From: Acidobacteriaceae bacterium KBS 146
Lineage (GTDB): Bacteria; Acidobacteriota; Terriglobia; Terriglobales; Acidobacteriaceae
NCBI GenBank assembly: GCA_000688615.1
Contig: JHVA01000001.1
Location: forward strand, 2,914,001-2,978,000
Reading direction: 5' to 3'
DNA length: 64,000 nucleotides
The notes under the pieces were generated by a model. The model was given only the letters and a program-made list of their open reading frames with translations, was not told the DNA's origin and did no database searches. Positions 1 to 9,035 of the stretch are shown piece after piece. How positions within the stretch are numbered: position 1 is the stretch's first letter; each line of letters opens with the position of its first letter. The position numbers were made by a program, and so were the translations under genes.

Positions 1-1451
1 TTACCCCCGAAGGTGTTCCCATTACCGCTGCCCGTCAGTGGAGGACTGCAGAGTATTTTCAGGACAACTGGCGGTTGAACGACAGGCTGACATTGAATCT
101 CGGCGTTCGCTATGAGATCTATGCTCCTCCGGTGGATACGAACAACGTATCGCGCACGCTGGATTTCAGCCAGACTCCTCCTGTCCTTACTCCGGCGCCC
201 GGACAGCGGCTCAACAATGTCTGGTCCATCACCTATAAAGACATTGCACCGCGAGTGGGCTTCGCCTATAGCGCGACACCGACGATGATCATTCGAGGCG
301 GCTACGGCATCACCTACTACGGTGGACAGTTCGACAACATCAACATCATGCAGTTGAACCCGCCGACCGCTGGAAGCTTGACCATTACGAATCCAACTGT
401 CGTCTGTTCGACGACGGCTCCATTCACCTGTTCAGGAACTCCGCCCCCAGCCAGCATCCAGACGCCAGTCCCCGCTGCGCTGTATCCGGCCAACCCTTTC
501 TTCAACGTCGTTACGATGCCAGCCGATCGCCGCAGACCGGACGCTATGATCCAGACCTGGAACGGAACCATCGAACAGCAGTTCGGCCGTGCCGTCCTCT
601 CGACCTCGTATGTCGGGACGAAGGGAACAAGTCTGGATACCAGCATTCAATACTTCAATTCACCCCAGCCCGGGCTCGGAACGATTCAGACACGGCGGCC
701 TTATCCCACGTTTGCGCGTATTCGCGCACTCGACTTCACCGGCGCCTCCAACTACAACGCTCTGCAGGAGCACCTGGAGTGGAGAGTCAACTCGCAGTCG
801 AACATCACGGTCTCCTACGTGTGGTCGCACATGTTCGACAATCAGGGCAACTCCACGAACACTGGAGGATGTACCTGCCAGGATGTGCGCAATCCGCATG
901 AGTGGGCATCGGGAACAAACGATCAGCGCCACAACCTTGTGATCGCTTACGTATATCGTCTGCCCGACTTTTCGAAGAACAGGCTGGCGGGATATGGGGT
1001 CAACGGGTGGACGCTGAATGGACTGATTAGTCTGGCAAGCGGAAACCCGGTGAATGTGACCCAGAGCACCGATGCACAAAATGTGGACAACCCCTGGCAA
1101 CGGCCAAGTCTTGTGGCCGGAGCGAATCCATATATTGTGAACAAATCAGCCGTCAATGGCTGGTATAACTCCCGCGCCTTCGTGTCGAGCGGATTGGCCT
1201 TCGGCACCACGCCGAGGAACTATCTACTGGGGCCGGGGACCAAGACGGTGAACGTATCTGTGATGAAGAACTTCGCGATGCCTTATGCAGAGTCGCACAA
1301 TCTGCAGATTCGCTTCGAGGCGTTCAACGCACTGAACACGCCTCAGTTCTCCAATCCTGGAGCATCGTTCGGCGCGAGTTCTTTCGGGCAGATCTCATCG
1401 ACGAAGATCAACAATCGCGAGCTGCAGCTTGCGGCGAAGTACGTGTTCTAG
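1..1451 (+). CDS. TonB-dependent receptor, Oar-like, C-terminal part (5' end outside window)
   Basis: This is the last ~480 residues of a large outer-membrane TonB-dependent receptor. The frame is open from base 3 and enters reading TEGVPITAARQW, then YFQDNWRLNDRLTLNLGVRYE, so the first in-frame start-like codon (TTG at 75) is not the true start. The DNWRL-NLGVRYE segment and the C-terminal stretch FEAFNALNTPQFSNPGASFG ending in KYVF are typical of the acidobacterial Oar/CarboxypepD_reg receptors, which are usually over 1000 residues. Known members of this group are outer-membrane beta-barrels; the substrate cannot be read from this part. A strong intrinsic terminator follows. Family assignment is firm; the imported ligand is unknown. 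Confidence 0.9.
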   Translation, partial: TPEGVPITAARQWRTAEYFQDNWRLNDRLTLNLGVRYEIYAPPVDTNNVSRTLDFSQTPPVLTPAPGQRLNNVWSITYKDIAPRVGFAYSATPTMIIRGGYGITYYGGQFDNINIMQLNPPTAGSLTITNPTVVCSTTAPFTCSGTPPPASIQTPVPAALYPANPFFNVVTMPADRRRPDAMIQTWNGTIEQQFGRAVLSTSYVGTKGTSLDTSIQYFNSPQPGLGTIQTRRPYPTFARIRALDFTGASNYNALQEHLEWRVNSQSNITVSYVWSHMFDNQGNSTNTGGCTCQDVRNPHEWASGTNDQRHNLVIAYVYRLPDFSKNRLAGYGVNGWTLNGLISLASGNPVNVTQSTDAQNVDNPWQRPSLVAGANPYIVNKSAVNGWYNSRAFVSSGLAFGTTPRNYLLGPGTKTVNVSVMKNFAMPYAESHNLQIRFEAFNALNTPQFSNPGASFGASSFGQISSTKINNRELQLAAKYVF

Positions 1452-1490
1452 TGATCTGAAGCGCTGACACGGTTCGGATTGAACTAACTG

Positions 1491-1530
1491 ATGCCCCGGC
1501 CATGCCTATCGCATGGCTGGGGCATTTTCT
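1491..1530 (+). terminator. Rho-independent terminator after the TonB receptor
   Basis: Arms at 1491-1505 and 1511-1525 pair over 15 positions with a single G-T wobble around a 5-nt loop, followed by a T-rich tail. It lies 39 bases after the receptor stop codon, so it probably ends that transcript and insulates the metallothionein gene. Confidence 0.85.
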
Positions 1531-1651
1531 TTGGGTACGGCAGGCCGAATGACTTTTCCGGTAGCCGTTTCCACGTCCTTTGGTCAGGCTGCATCCAATT
1601 AGCAGAGATATGTGTTCGACCGGACGTGAATTTTGATTTTGAGGTGAGATG

Positions 1652-1813
1652 ATGAGCGATTCCAAGAAATGTGCCCATACAGCTTGTAGCTGTATGACCC
1701 AGAAGGGCGAAGCCTATTGCAGCACGTATTGCGAAAGCACGAAAGGAACGACTGACATTATGTGCAAATGCGGCCATCCCGGCTGCCGCGGCGAGGCTAC
1801 TGCCAAAGTTTAG
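1652..1813 (+). CDS. Small cysteine-rich metallothionein
   Basis: A 53-residue protein with nine cysteines: C7, C12, C14, C23, C27, C38, C40, C45 within the pattern CAHTACSC, YCSTYCE and CKCGHPGC, plus two histidines near the metal-binding core. This is the layout of bacterial SmtA/BmtA metallothioneins, which bind Zn, Cd or Cu in the cytoplasm through a zinc-finger-like fold with the YCS..C and CGH..C motifs. Two ATG codons are in tandem (1649 and 1652); the second sits 4 bases from a GAGGTGA Shine-Dalgarno (1641-1647) and is preferred. The gene stands alone between a terminator and a convergent permease gene. Which metal it binds and what controls it cannot be read here. Eight cysteines are listed and certain from the translation; treat the total as eight. 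Confidence 0.85.
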   Translation: MSDSKKCAHTACSCMTQKGEAYCSTYCESTKGTTDIMCKCGHPGCRGEATAKV

Positions 1814-1885
1814 GAGTATGTCCCGTGGCGCACGCTAGGCGCGCCACCTCAACTTCTGATAGCGACCTCCTTATGTTCAGGTCAA

Positions 1886-4411
1886 CTACTCTGCTCTCAG
1901 CACCTCGCAGGGATCGACCGACGCCGCTCTTCGTGCAGGTAGGAGGGCGGCGAGCAATACGACGGATGCAACCAGAGAGATTGCCGCGATTAAGACATAA
2001 GGGTCCGATGGCGTAACGCCAAAGAGCTGGCTTCGCAATAAGCGCGCCAGCAGCATGGCAACAGGAAGACTGACAAGCACGCCTGCGCTTGCCAATCTCA
2101 ACACATCCATAAAGACGAGGCGCGAGATGGACCAGCGCGACGAACCCAACGCGATGCGAATTCCGATCTCCTTCGATCTTTGGCCTGTCGTATAGGTCAC
2201 GACACCATACAGACCTACTCCCGCTAGCACTGTGGCAAGCACGCCAAAGGCGATTGCAAGCAACTCGATCATCCGTTCATTGGTGAGTTCCTGGTCGATC
2301 TGTGCATCCATGGTCTTCAGGCCGTCGATGGCCAACATTGGATCAACAGCAGTAACGGATCGCCGGACAGAAGCGAACATGGTGGCGGGTTCCACGTGAG
2401 TTCGGAGGTAGAAATAAATTGTCCGGGTAGTGTCCGTCCCGGTCGCCTGTTCCAGGGGCATCAAGAGTGCCGGCACGACAGGATCACGAATAGACTCGTG
2501 ATGGAAGTCGCGTACTACACCGATGATCTCCGTGTCGAAGACTGGGTTTGATGGCGCTCCGTCTGTCACCCGCTGGCCAACAGCCTTCGCGACCGAGCCG
2601 AAATATTTTTTCGCCAGCGTCTCGTTGATGATGGCAACCTTAGGATGAGTGGCGTTATCCTGCTCTGTAAAGTTGCGTCCGGCGATGACGGGAACATGGA
2701 GGGCGTCAAAGAAGTCTGAGCTGATGTTCGTTTTGTCGATGATCACGTCCTTTTCAGGAGCCGGTTTGTAACCTGCGAAGGTCATGTTGCCGGTATGCAT
2801 CGATCCGCCGAGCTGGGGGCTGTTTGCCGCGCCGACGGCCTCCACCCCGGGTATCGCTCTCAGGTCATCGAGAATCCTTTGCCGCAGCAGCGCAATTCTT
2901 TCAGGGCCATATCCTGAGAGCCGGGGCGCCAGTCCAAACGCAATCAGGTGGTCTGTCTTGTATCCCACATCGAACGAGCGCAGCTGGTCCAGGGTCTTCA
3001 CGAACAGTCCCGCACCGACAAGGAGCAACAGACTAAGACCGATCTGCGCTCCCACAACGAGACGCCGGAAGCCCAGCATTCCACCCGTGCCGGTTGAAGA
3101 TTGCAGACGCAATGCGTGAGAGAGATCGGGACGCAGCAGCTGTGCCGCAGGGGCAAGACTGAAAAAGAGACTGACGCCGATAGCAATCGCAAAGTTGAAG
3201 AGCAGCAGGCGGTAATCCATTGTCGCGGTGAAGGGAGCGAGACCATCGTTCCCCGCCAGCCGTTCCACAAGAACACGAAGGGCGACCGGCGCTAACAGCA
3301 TGCCGATGAGCCCGCCTCCTAGCCCGATCAGAAGCCCCTCGAGCAGAAGCTGTTGCAAAATCCTCCCGGCACGCGCTCCCAATGCGTAGCGAAGAGAGAA
3401 CTCTTTCAGGCGCGCAGCAGACCGCACCAGCAGAAGACTCGCCACGTTGACCGCAGCGATCAGAAGGACGAGAGACGCCATTCCCATGACTGCGATTAAT
3501 GGTGTCTGAAAACTTTCGCGGTTATAGGAAAAGCCTCGTGCAGCAGGCTGCACCAGGAGATGGCTGTTGGTGAGGTAGCTCGCCGTAAATCGCTTCGAGG
3601 TCGTCCCGAGAGCTTTGAGTTCGTCGGCTCGCAGAGCATGCCAGAGGGGAGCGCTCATGGCCTCCGCCTGTCGCGCGGTTACGCCTTCTTTGAGCCTGCC
3701 GACGATATTCATCCATCGATCGGTATGATCGATCAGCCGCTTCCCTTGCCCCGGAACCACCTGATCGAGCATTGCCATGGGGACAAACAGCGCTGGCGTT
3801 TCGCCCCAGACCGCACTGCGAAACCCTTCACGAGCCACACCGATGACTTTGAACGGCTGCCCGTTCAGCAGGATAGTATCGTTGACGACCGATGCGTCGG
3901 AGTTCATATGCGCACGCCAGTAGTCAAAGCTCAAAACAGCCACAGGCGCTGCCCCAGGCACCTTGTCTTCTGCCTGCACAAACACCCGTCCCAGCGCAGC
4001 CTTCACTCCCAACATGGTGAAGTAGTTCCCGCTCACGATTTCTGCTTCCGCAAACTCCGAAACCCTGGCTCGGGTTAGATCGACTGTCGTCTTCGATGTT
4101 GCGGCCAGCTCTTCGAACGCGGCGTCTTTGTCGCGCAGATCACGATACATGGGATAGGAGAAATAGGACGCCACCCCTCCTCCATGGCTGCTGGTGTGGC
4201 CGCGCCATGCATCCCCGGTTCCCTGAAGGTAAACAAGGCTCTGTGGATCGCGCACGGGCAGCGCTCGCAGGAGAGCCTGGTCGAGCAGCGAGAAGATTGC
4301 CGTGTTAGCTCCTACGCCGAGTGCCAGCGTGAGAATGGCAGTGAGTGTAAAGACCGGTGTGCGACTCAGCTGTCGCAGTGCGTAGCGCAGATCGCCAGGG
4401 ATGTTCCGCAT
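1886..4411 (-). CDS. ADOP-type ABC transporter permease (MacB/FtsX-like), no N-terminal extension
   Basis: An 841-residue integral membrane protein with the double-permease layout of the acidobacterial ADOP family: a first transmembrane helix in LTAILTLALGVGANTAIFSLLDQ (about residues 22-44), a MacB periplasmic core domain, a three-helix FtsX block, then a second MacB core and a second FtsX block ending in PARRAASVDPCEVLRAE. MacB-like permeases couple an ATPase to periplasmic mechanotransmission or export; no ATPase gene is adjacent. Unlike the other two family members in this window it lacks the ~85-residue cytosolic N-terminal segment. It follows the PadR/ADOP pair on the same strand after 158 bases that hold a 19-bp palindrome, so it may be co-regulated. 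Substrate unknown. Confidence 0.88.
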   Translation of the reverse strand: MRNIPGDLRYALRQLSRTPVFTLTAILTLALGVGANTAIFSLLDQALLRALPVRDPQSLVYLQGTGDAWRGHTSSHGGGVASYFSYPMYRDLRDKDAAFEELAATSKTTVDLTRARVSEFAEAEIVSGNYFTMLGVKAALGRVFVQAEDKVPGAAPVAVLSFDYWRAHMNSDASVVNDTILLNGQPFKVIGVAREGFRSAVWGETPALFVPMAMLDQVVPGQGKRLIDHTDRWMNIVGRLKEGVTARQAEAMSAPLWHALRADELKALGTTSKRFTASYLTNSHLLVQPAARGFSYNRESFQTPLIAVMGMASLVLLIAAVNVASLLLVRSAARLKEFSLRYALGARAGRILQQLLLEGLLIGLGGGLIGMLLAPVALRVLVERLAGNDGLAPFTATMDYRLLLFNFAIAIGVSLFFSLAPAAQLLRPDLSHALRLQSSTGTGGMLGFRRLVVGAQIGLSLLLLVGAGLFVKTLDQLRSFDVGYKTDHLIAFGLAPRLSGYGPERIALLRQRILDDLRAIPGVEAVGAANSPQLGGSMHTGNMTFAGYKPAPEKDVIIDKTNISSDFFDALHVPVIAGRNFTEQDNATHPKVAIINETLAKKYFGSVAKAVGQRVTDGAPSNPVFDTEIIGVVRDFHHESIRDPVVPALLMPLEQATGTDTTRTIYFYLRTHVEPATMFASVRRSVTAVDPMLAIDGLKTMDAQIDQELTNERMIELLAIAFGVLATVLAGVGLYGVVTYTTGQRSKEIGIRIALGSSRWSISRLVFMDVLRLASAGVLVSLPVAMLLARLLRSQLFGVTPSDPYVLIAAISLVASVVLLAALLPARRAASVDPCEVLRAE

Positions 4412-4501
4412 CGACTGAATTTACCTCGAGCCAGGAGTTCCTATACTGACTAAGCACGCGAATCTCCAGAGATCGAGGTAGCCTTTTCAATAACTTATGC
4501 G

Positions 4502-4520
4502 AGCTAAAGCAGCTTTAGCT
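4502..4520. repeat. Perfect 19-bp palindrome between two ADOP permease genes
   Basis: Arms AGCTAAAGC and GCTTTAGCT (9 bp each) flank one central base. It is about 90 bases upstream of the start of the permease at 1886-4411 and 50 bases downstream of the permease at 4570-7227. There is no T-tract on the minus strand, so an operator or other protein site is more likely than a terminator. No function is shown. Confidence 0.5.
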
Positions 4521-4569
4521 GTTCGCATTCGCGATTGATCGTCCGAAATCGAACATCGAAGAACGCGGG

Positions 4570-7227
4570 TCACTCCATCCGAAGCGTCTTCATGGGATCG
4601 ACGCGTGACGCTCGCCGCGCTGGAATCCAGCACGCAAACAGAGCGATGGTCAGCAACAGCAGTGGCACCGTTAGAAACGTCTTCGCATCCCAGGGCGTTA
4701 TGCCATAGAGGAGATTTCCGGCCAGCCGCGCCGCCGCAAGTGCAAGCGGAACTCCTACGAGGAACGCGACTGCAATCAAACGAAGACCCCCGCGCACGAC
4801 CATCGTTTGTACCTGCGATGCCTGAGCCCCCATCGCCATACGCACGCCAATCTCGCGGGTTCGCTGGCTGACTGAATAGCTCATCACACCGTAGAGCCCA
4901 ACCAGTGACAGCAGAACTCCAGCCAGACCGAAGATCGTGAACAACGTACTCACCAGTCGCGGCAGAAAGAGAGCTTCGTGCATGTGCTCTTCCATGGTGG
5001 TTGTATTGAAGATCGCGAGCGCCGGATCGACGGCGTGGATCTCGTGCTCCATTGCCTTCGCCAGGGTTGCAGCATCGCCCTGATAGCGAACCATGACTGT
5101 GTAACCATCCCCGGAAGGGTCGCTCCCTAGATTCTGATCGATAGAACGATACAGCACGGGACGCTGCGCCTCTCCGAGCGTGCGCGACTTCGTATTCTTC
5201 ACAACTCCCACGATCTGATACGGCACACCTGCGCCGTTGACCGTGTGACCAATAGGATTGTCTCCAGCGAAGAAGCGCCGGACAAACTCCTCATTGACGA
5301 CACCGACTTTCGGCGACGCCGGATTCTCGTTGCCTAGCTCCCGTCCGGCAATTCGTGGAATCCCAAGCGTCTCGAAGTATTCCGGTCCAGCCATATAGAG
5401 CTCGACAACATTCTCTCCCTGCGGCTTCGGACGTCCGGGAACCTCAAAGCCATCGCTGCGATGTCCCATCGACAGCGGCACTCCATCGGTGACGGTTGCC
5501 GAGAGGACTCCAGGCAAAGCCGACATCCGCTCTCGAACCATGTGGAGCATCCCGATCGAGCGCTCTGGCGTGTAGCGATGCAGTTGCGGATCGATCGCCA
5601 TCATGAGCACACCGCGCGAGCGAAAGCCAACGTCCATCGCAGCCGCGCTCTGCAGGCTTCGGAGAAACAAACCCGCCGCGCACAACAGGACCAGGGAAAG
5701 CGTGACCTGCACGACTACCAGAAGGTCGCGAAGCGCCCAGCGCCGACCCGGTCTGGCGAACGCCTCTTCTCCTTTCAACGCATTCGGTATGCGTGGATGT
5801 GAGGCTGTCCATGCTGGAAACGCTCCGCAGACGATGCCAGCGAGAACACTGAGCGCAAAGGCATACGCGAGCACATGCCCGTCGACATGGACACTCAGGT
5901 CCATTGCGACAGGAACTGGCAATCGGAACGATGAGAGCGCATACGTCGCCCATAACGAAAGCAGGACTCCGACAACGCCGCTACCGATTGAGAGCACGAC
6001 ACTTTCCAGCAGAAGTTGACGCAATAACTGTGGGCGGGTTGCGCCCAGAGAGAGCCGTACCGCCATCTCTCGCTGGCGTTGCACTGCCTGAGTCAGCAGA
6101 AGGTTTGCAACGTTGGCGCACGCAATGCAAAGAACTAACAAAGCGACCACGGATACCGCTAAGAGGAACAGCTCAAGCGATCGCTTATCCCGTGCAGGAG
6201 GCATCCCTGCAGCTTCAAGATGAAAACCATTTCCTTTGTCGGTAGCCGGATGCGTTTTTGCAAGGCGTTCGGCAATCACATTCAGTTCTTGTTCCGCTTG
6301 CGCAGAGGTGACACCCGGCTTCAGACGTGCCGCGGCACGCAGCCACTGCGTCGATCGCGATTCGGGATTCGGCGCGCCCGCCGTCAGTTCGCTGAGGTCC
6401 CCGAGCGGGACCCAGAACTGCGGGTCAAGAATCTGATCAAGTCCGCGAAAGCCCTTCGGGGCAACTCCGACGACGGTGTACACATGTCCCGATACATCCA
6501 CGGGCTTGCCAATGATGGAACGATCTCCATCGTAGCGCTGCTGCCACAGCCGGTAACCAAGGACGATGACGGGAGCCTTCTCTTCTTCCGCAGAAAAGCC
6601 GCGTCCGAGAGTCATCTTCAGTTGCGCGACGTCGAAGTAGTTCGATGTGACGGCCTGCCCCCACTCCCGCTTTGGCTCAGCACCGTTGCTGATCGAGGCT
6701 GGAACCAGTTCGTAATAGGCCGACACTCCTGAAAACGATTGCGACTCTTCCCGTATATCGCGATAGACCGGTTCAGGAAGGTTATTGCAGCACTGACCAT
6801 GTTCGTACGTACGGTAGATCGTCGTCAGCGTTGCCGGGTCGCCGACCCCGACACCTTGCAGCAGGAATTTGCTAACGATGGAAAAGATGGTGGCGTTTGC
6901 AGCGATTCCCAACCCGAGCGAGATCACGATCACGGCGACCAGGCCCGGCATTCGCTTTAGGCGGCGCAGCGTATATCGCAGGTCGCTCCAGAGCCGTTCT
7001 GCCCTGGCCTCCCAGCCTTCATTCCATACCCGATGCTCTACCGTGTTAGTGCTCCCAACCTCAACGCGCGCAGCCCGCAGAGCATCCTGACGACTCATGC
7101 CGCGATGCACTTTGTCATTTACCGATTCCTGAACGAAAAATGCGAGTTCTTCCTCAATCTCCGCATTTCTATCCTGTTTGTTTCGGAGCGCTCTGACTCC
7201 ATCACGCAGACTTCGCATCCAGTTCAT
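4570..7227 (-). CDS. ADOP-type ABC transporter permease with N-terminal cytosolic domain
   Basis: An 885-residue permease. Residues 1-~85 form a charged helical cytosolic segment (EIEEELAFFVQESVNDKVHRGMSRQDALRAARVEVGS) characteristic of ADOP proteins; then helix VAVIVISLGLGIAANATIFSIV, a MacB core, an FtsX block (VVALLVLCIACANVANLLL), a second MacB core and a final FtsX block ending in RASRVDPMKTLRME. The start codon lies 2 bases after the PadR stop codon, so the two are almost certainly cotranscribed and translationally coupled. PadR/ADOP pairs are common in Acidobacteriota; the transported or sensed molecule is generally unknown. Membrane-located; likely controlled by the PadR operators at 7571-7619. 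Confidence 0.9.
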   Translation of the reverse strand: MNWMRSLRDGVRALRNKQDRNAEIEEELAFFVQESVNDKVHRGMSRQDALRAARVEVGSTNTVEHRVWNEGWEARAERLWSDLRYTLRRLKRMPGLVAVIVISLGLGIAANATIFSIVSKFLLQGVGVGDPATLTTIYRTYEHGQCCNNLPEPVYRDIREESQSFSGVSAYYELVPASISNGAEPKREWGQAVTSNYFDVAQLKMTLGRGFSAEEEKAPVIVLGYRLWQQRYDGDRSIIGKPVDVSGHVYTVVGVAPKGFRGLDQILDPQFWVPLGDLSELTAGAPNPESRSTQWLRAAARLKPGVTSAQAEQELNVIAERLAKTHPATDKGNGFHLEAAGMPPARDKRSLELFLLAVSVVALLVLCIACANVANLLLTQAVQRQREMAVRLSLGATRPQLLRQLLLESVVLSIGSGVVGVLLSLWATYALSSFRLPVPVAMDLSVHVDGHVLAYAFALSVLAGIVCGAFPAWTASHPRIPNALKGEEAFARPGRRWALRDLLVVVQVTLSLVLLCAAGLFLRSLQSAAAMDVGFRSRGVLMMAIDPQLHRYTPERSIGMLHMVRERMSALPGVLSATVTDGVPLSMGHRSDGFEVPGRPKPQGENVVELYMAGPEYFETLGIPRIAGRELGNENPASPKVGVVNEEFVRRFFAGDNPIGHTVNGAGVPYQIVGVVKNTKSRTLGEAQRPVLYRSIDQNLGSDPSGDGYTVMVRYQGDAATLAKAMEHEIHAVDPALAIFNTTTMEEHMHEALFLPRLVSTLFTIFGLAGVLLSLVGLYGVMSYSVSQRTREIGVRMAMGAQASQVQTMVVRGGLRLIAVAFLVGVPLALAAARLAGNLLYGITPWDAKTFLTVPLLLLTIALFACWIPARRASRVDPMKTLRME

Positions 7228-7229
7228 GG

Positions 7230-7559
7230 CTATGCCTCGAGGATCTTGTAGATCGCGGCGGTCTGGCGATCCCAGGTTGCTGTCTCGTTCTTGAGCGCCT
7301 TACGCCCTTTTTCGGTGATGGTGTAGTAGCGTCCACGCCGGTTATTCTCCGTGGCCTTCCAGTCCCCCTTCACGTGGCCTGCGCGTTCCATACGGCTCAG
7401 AGCAGGCAACAGAGATCCTGGGTTGACCCGAAATGCCCCGTCGCTGATCTGCTCGATACGCGTTGCGATACCGTAGCCATGCATCGGCATCAGCGTCAAA
7501 GTCTTCAGGACCAGCATCTCCAGGGTTCCCTGGACCAATTCAGTTGGATCATCCCGCAT
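7230..7559 (-). CDS. PadR-family transcriptional regulator
   Basis: A 109-residue winged-helix repressor: LVQGTLEMLVLKTLTLMPMHGYGIATRIEQISDGAFRVNPGSLLPALSRMERAGHVKGDW is the PadR DNA-binding core and GRYYTITEKGRKAL the wing. The frame is open further upstream, but the ATG at 7559 has AGAGGAG 7-9 bases before it and gives the usual short PadR length, so it is chosen. It is the first gene of an operon with the ADOP permease. Two operator-like inverted repeats lie directly upstream, consistent with the autorepression known for PadR proteins, where ligand binding relieves repression. Inducer unknown. Confidence 0.9.
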   Translation of the reverse strand: MRDDPTELVQGTLEMLVLKTLTLMPMHGYGIATRIEQISDGAFRVNPGSLLPALSRMERAGHVKGDWKATENNRRGRYYTITEKGRKALKNETATWDRQTAAIYKILEA

Positions 7560-7570
7560 CGCTTTCCACT

Positions 7571-7619
7571 CCTCTTGATTATCAAGAGGTACTACTCCTT
7601 CCTCTAGATAGTCAAGAGG
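7571..7619 (-). promoter_or_regulatory. Twin operator-like inverted repeats in the padR/ADOP promoter region
   Basis: Site 1 (7571-7589) is a perfect inverted repeat with 9-bp arms CCTCTTGAT / ATCAAGAGG around one base. Site 2 (7601-7619) is the same box with two arm mismatches. Their centres are 30 bp apart, about three helical turns, which would place two PadR dimers on one DNA face. Site 1 overlaps the padR ribosome-binding region. The divergent DUF481 gene starts 100 bases away and could be affected too. Sites are seen directly; PadR binding is inferred. Confidence 0.7.
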
Positions 7620-7719
7620 AATATAGGAAGTATCTCTGGCTACGGTCCTTATCCAGAAAATAAACAAGGAAGAGCGGTTCTCCACTGGCGGCCCGCATCG
7701 TTTCGCTTAGGCTTTAATC

Positions 7720-8910
7720 ATGAGAATTTGCCGGGCCCTTTTTGGTTTTGTACTTGTAACTCTGGTTCTTTTCCTGACAACAGCTGCCCATGCCCTCGAC
7801 GATGCGTCTGATAAGTCTGCGCCCGATAAGCCTGCGCCGGACATGCTCATCTTTACCAACGGTGATCAATTGACAGGCAAGCTGCTCCACTCCACGGGGG
7901 ATATGGTGACCTTCCACAGCGATATGGCGGGAGACATCAATGTGAGTTGGTCCAAGGTCAAAGAACTCCGCTCGCAGCGGCAGTTTGTTGTACTGGGCAA
8001 GGGAGCGCATCGAAGCTGGCGGTCGCTACGGTCGGTTCCGTCGGGCAGTATCAAAGTTGAGAATGACAAGATCGAGCTGAAGGGAGATCAGGAGGTTCAA
8101 GTGATGCCGATCAAGAGCACCGCCGATGTGCTGGACCAAGAGACCTTCGACAAGGAAGCACTCCGCGATGTCAATTTCTTTCACCGGTGGACGGGAGCGG
8201 CAACCCTGGGAGTGACTCTGATCCAGGCAACGCAGGATAACTACACGTATAACGCCGCAGCATCGCTGGTGCGCAGCATGCCGAGCGTGACATATCTACC
8301 GCCGCGGAATCGCACGCTGGCGAACTTTTCCGGATCCTATAGCCGCATCACGCAACGGCAGGCAGTAGCGGCGCCCGTGCTGCCCGACCTGTTGACCTCG
8401 ATCTATCACGTGGATACGGAACGCGATGAGTATATGACGTCGAGAATCTACCTGCTGGCACAGACAGCGTTCGATCACAACTTCGCTCAAGGGCTCGAAC
8501 TCCAGCAGATTTATGGCGCCGGGGTCGGTTGGACTGTGCTGCAGCGACCAAATCAGACGATGGATCTGCGGGCTACGTTGCAGTACGAGAAGCAGCAGTT
8601 TCTCGCAACGGCGACGGCGCAGAACACAAATCTGATTGGCTCGACGATTGGTGTTACCTACAGCTTGAAACTTCCGTTCAACGCGATCTTCCAGCAACAG
8701 CTGCAGTACCTTCCTGCATACAACCAACCGAATGCGTACTCGGCGAGTGAGAACAATAGCCTGTCTTTTCCTCTCTACAAACGCTTTCGTCTGCAGTTAG
8801 GCACATTGGACAGCTATCTCAACAATCCCCCTGCTGCAATCTACCCGGCTCCAGCCAACCGCAGCAACTCCTTCCAGTTCACGAGCGGAATTAGTGTGAC
8901 TTTGAAATGA
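7720..8910 (+). CDS. DUF481-family envelope protein with signal peptide
   Basis: A 396-residue protein with a cleavable signal peptide (residues 1-~26, hydrophobic core then AHA-LDD), a short Asp/Lys/Pro-rich linker, a small beta domain of the type TNGDQLTGKLLHSTGDMVTFHSDMAGDINVSWSKVKEL at ~44-85, and a C-terminal region rich in alternating residues and tyrosines typical of the DUF481 (YdiY-like) salt-induced outer-membrane family. It is probably an outer-membrane or periplasmic beta-barrel of unknown role. It is transcribed divergently from padR. The start at 7720 is chosen because it opens the signal peptide; the ribosome-binding site is weak. Confidence 0.75.
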   Translation: MRICRALFGFVLVTLVLFLTTAAHALDDASDKSAPDKPAPDMLIFTNGDQLTGKLLHSTGDMVTFHSDMAGDINVSWSKVKELRSQRQFVVLGKGAHRSWRSLRSVPSGSIKVENDKIELKGDQEVQVMPIKSTADVLDQETFDKEALRDVNFFHRWTGAATLGVTLIQATQDNYTYNAAASLVRSMPSVTYLPPRNRTLANFSGSYSRITQRQAVAAPVLPDLLTSIYHVDTERDEYMTSRIYLLAQTAFDHNFAQGLELQQIYGAGVGWTVLQRPNQTMDLRATLQYEKQQFLATATAQNTNLIGSTIGVTYSLKLPFNAIFQQQLQYLPAYNQPNAYSASENNSLSFPLYKRFRLQLGTLDSYLNNPPAAIYPAPANRSNSFQFTSGISVTLK

Positions 8911-9035
8911 TCGGGTTATTTTTTGCCAGCTATTGCCGTTCGCTTAGCGACCGAAAGAGCGATGCCGATGGCGTGAATGTCTGCTGACGTCAGGCAACAC
9001 ACATCGCGATAGTATCCACTCGCGATCACGCGAAC

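Noticed and set aside
1825..1847. 7-bp hairpin after the metallothionein gene
   Set aside because: The stem pairs, but the tail is not T-rich; terminator call not supported.
8915..9035. Continuation of the lipoprotein reading frame for ~37 more codons after its TAG stop (minus strand)
   Set aside because: It would need stop readthrough or a GTG start without a ribosome-binding site, and no family is recognised; probably chance.
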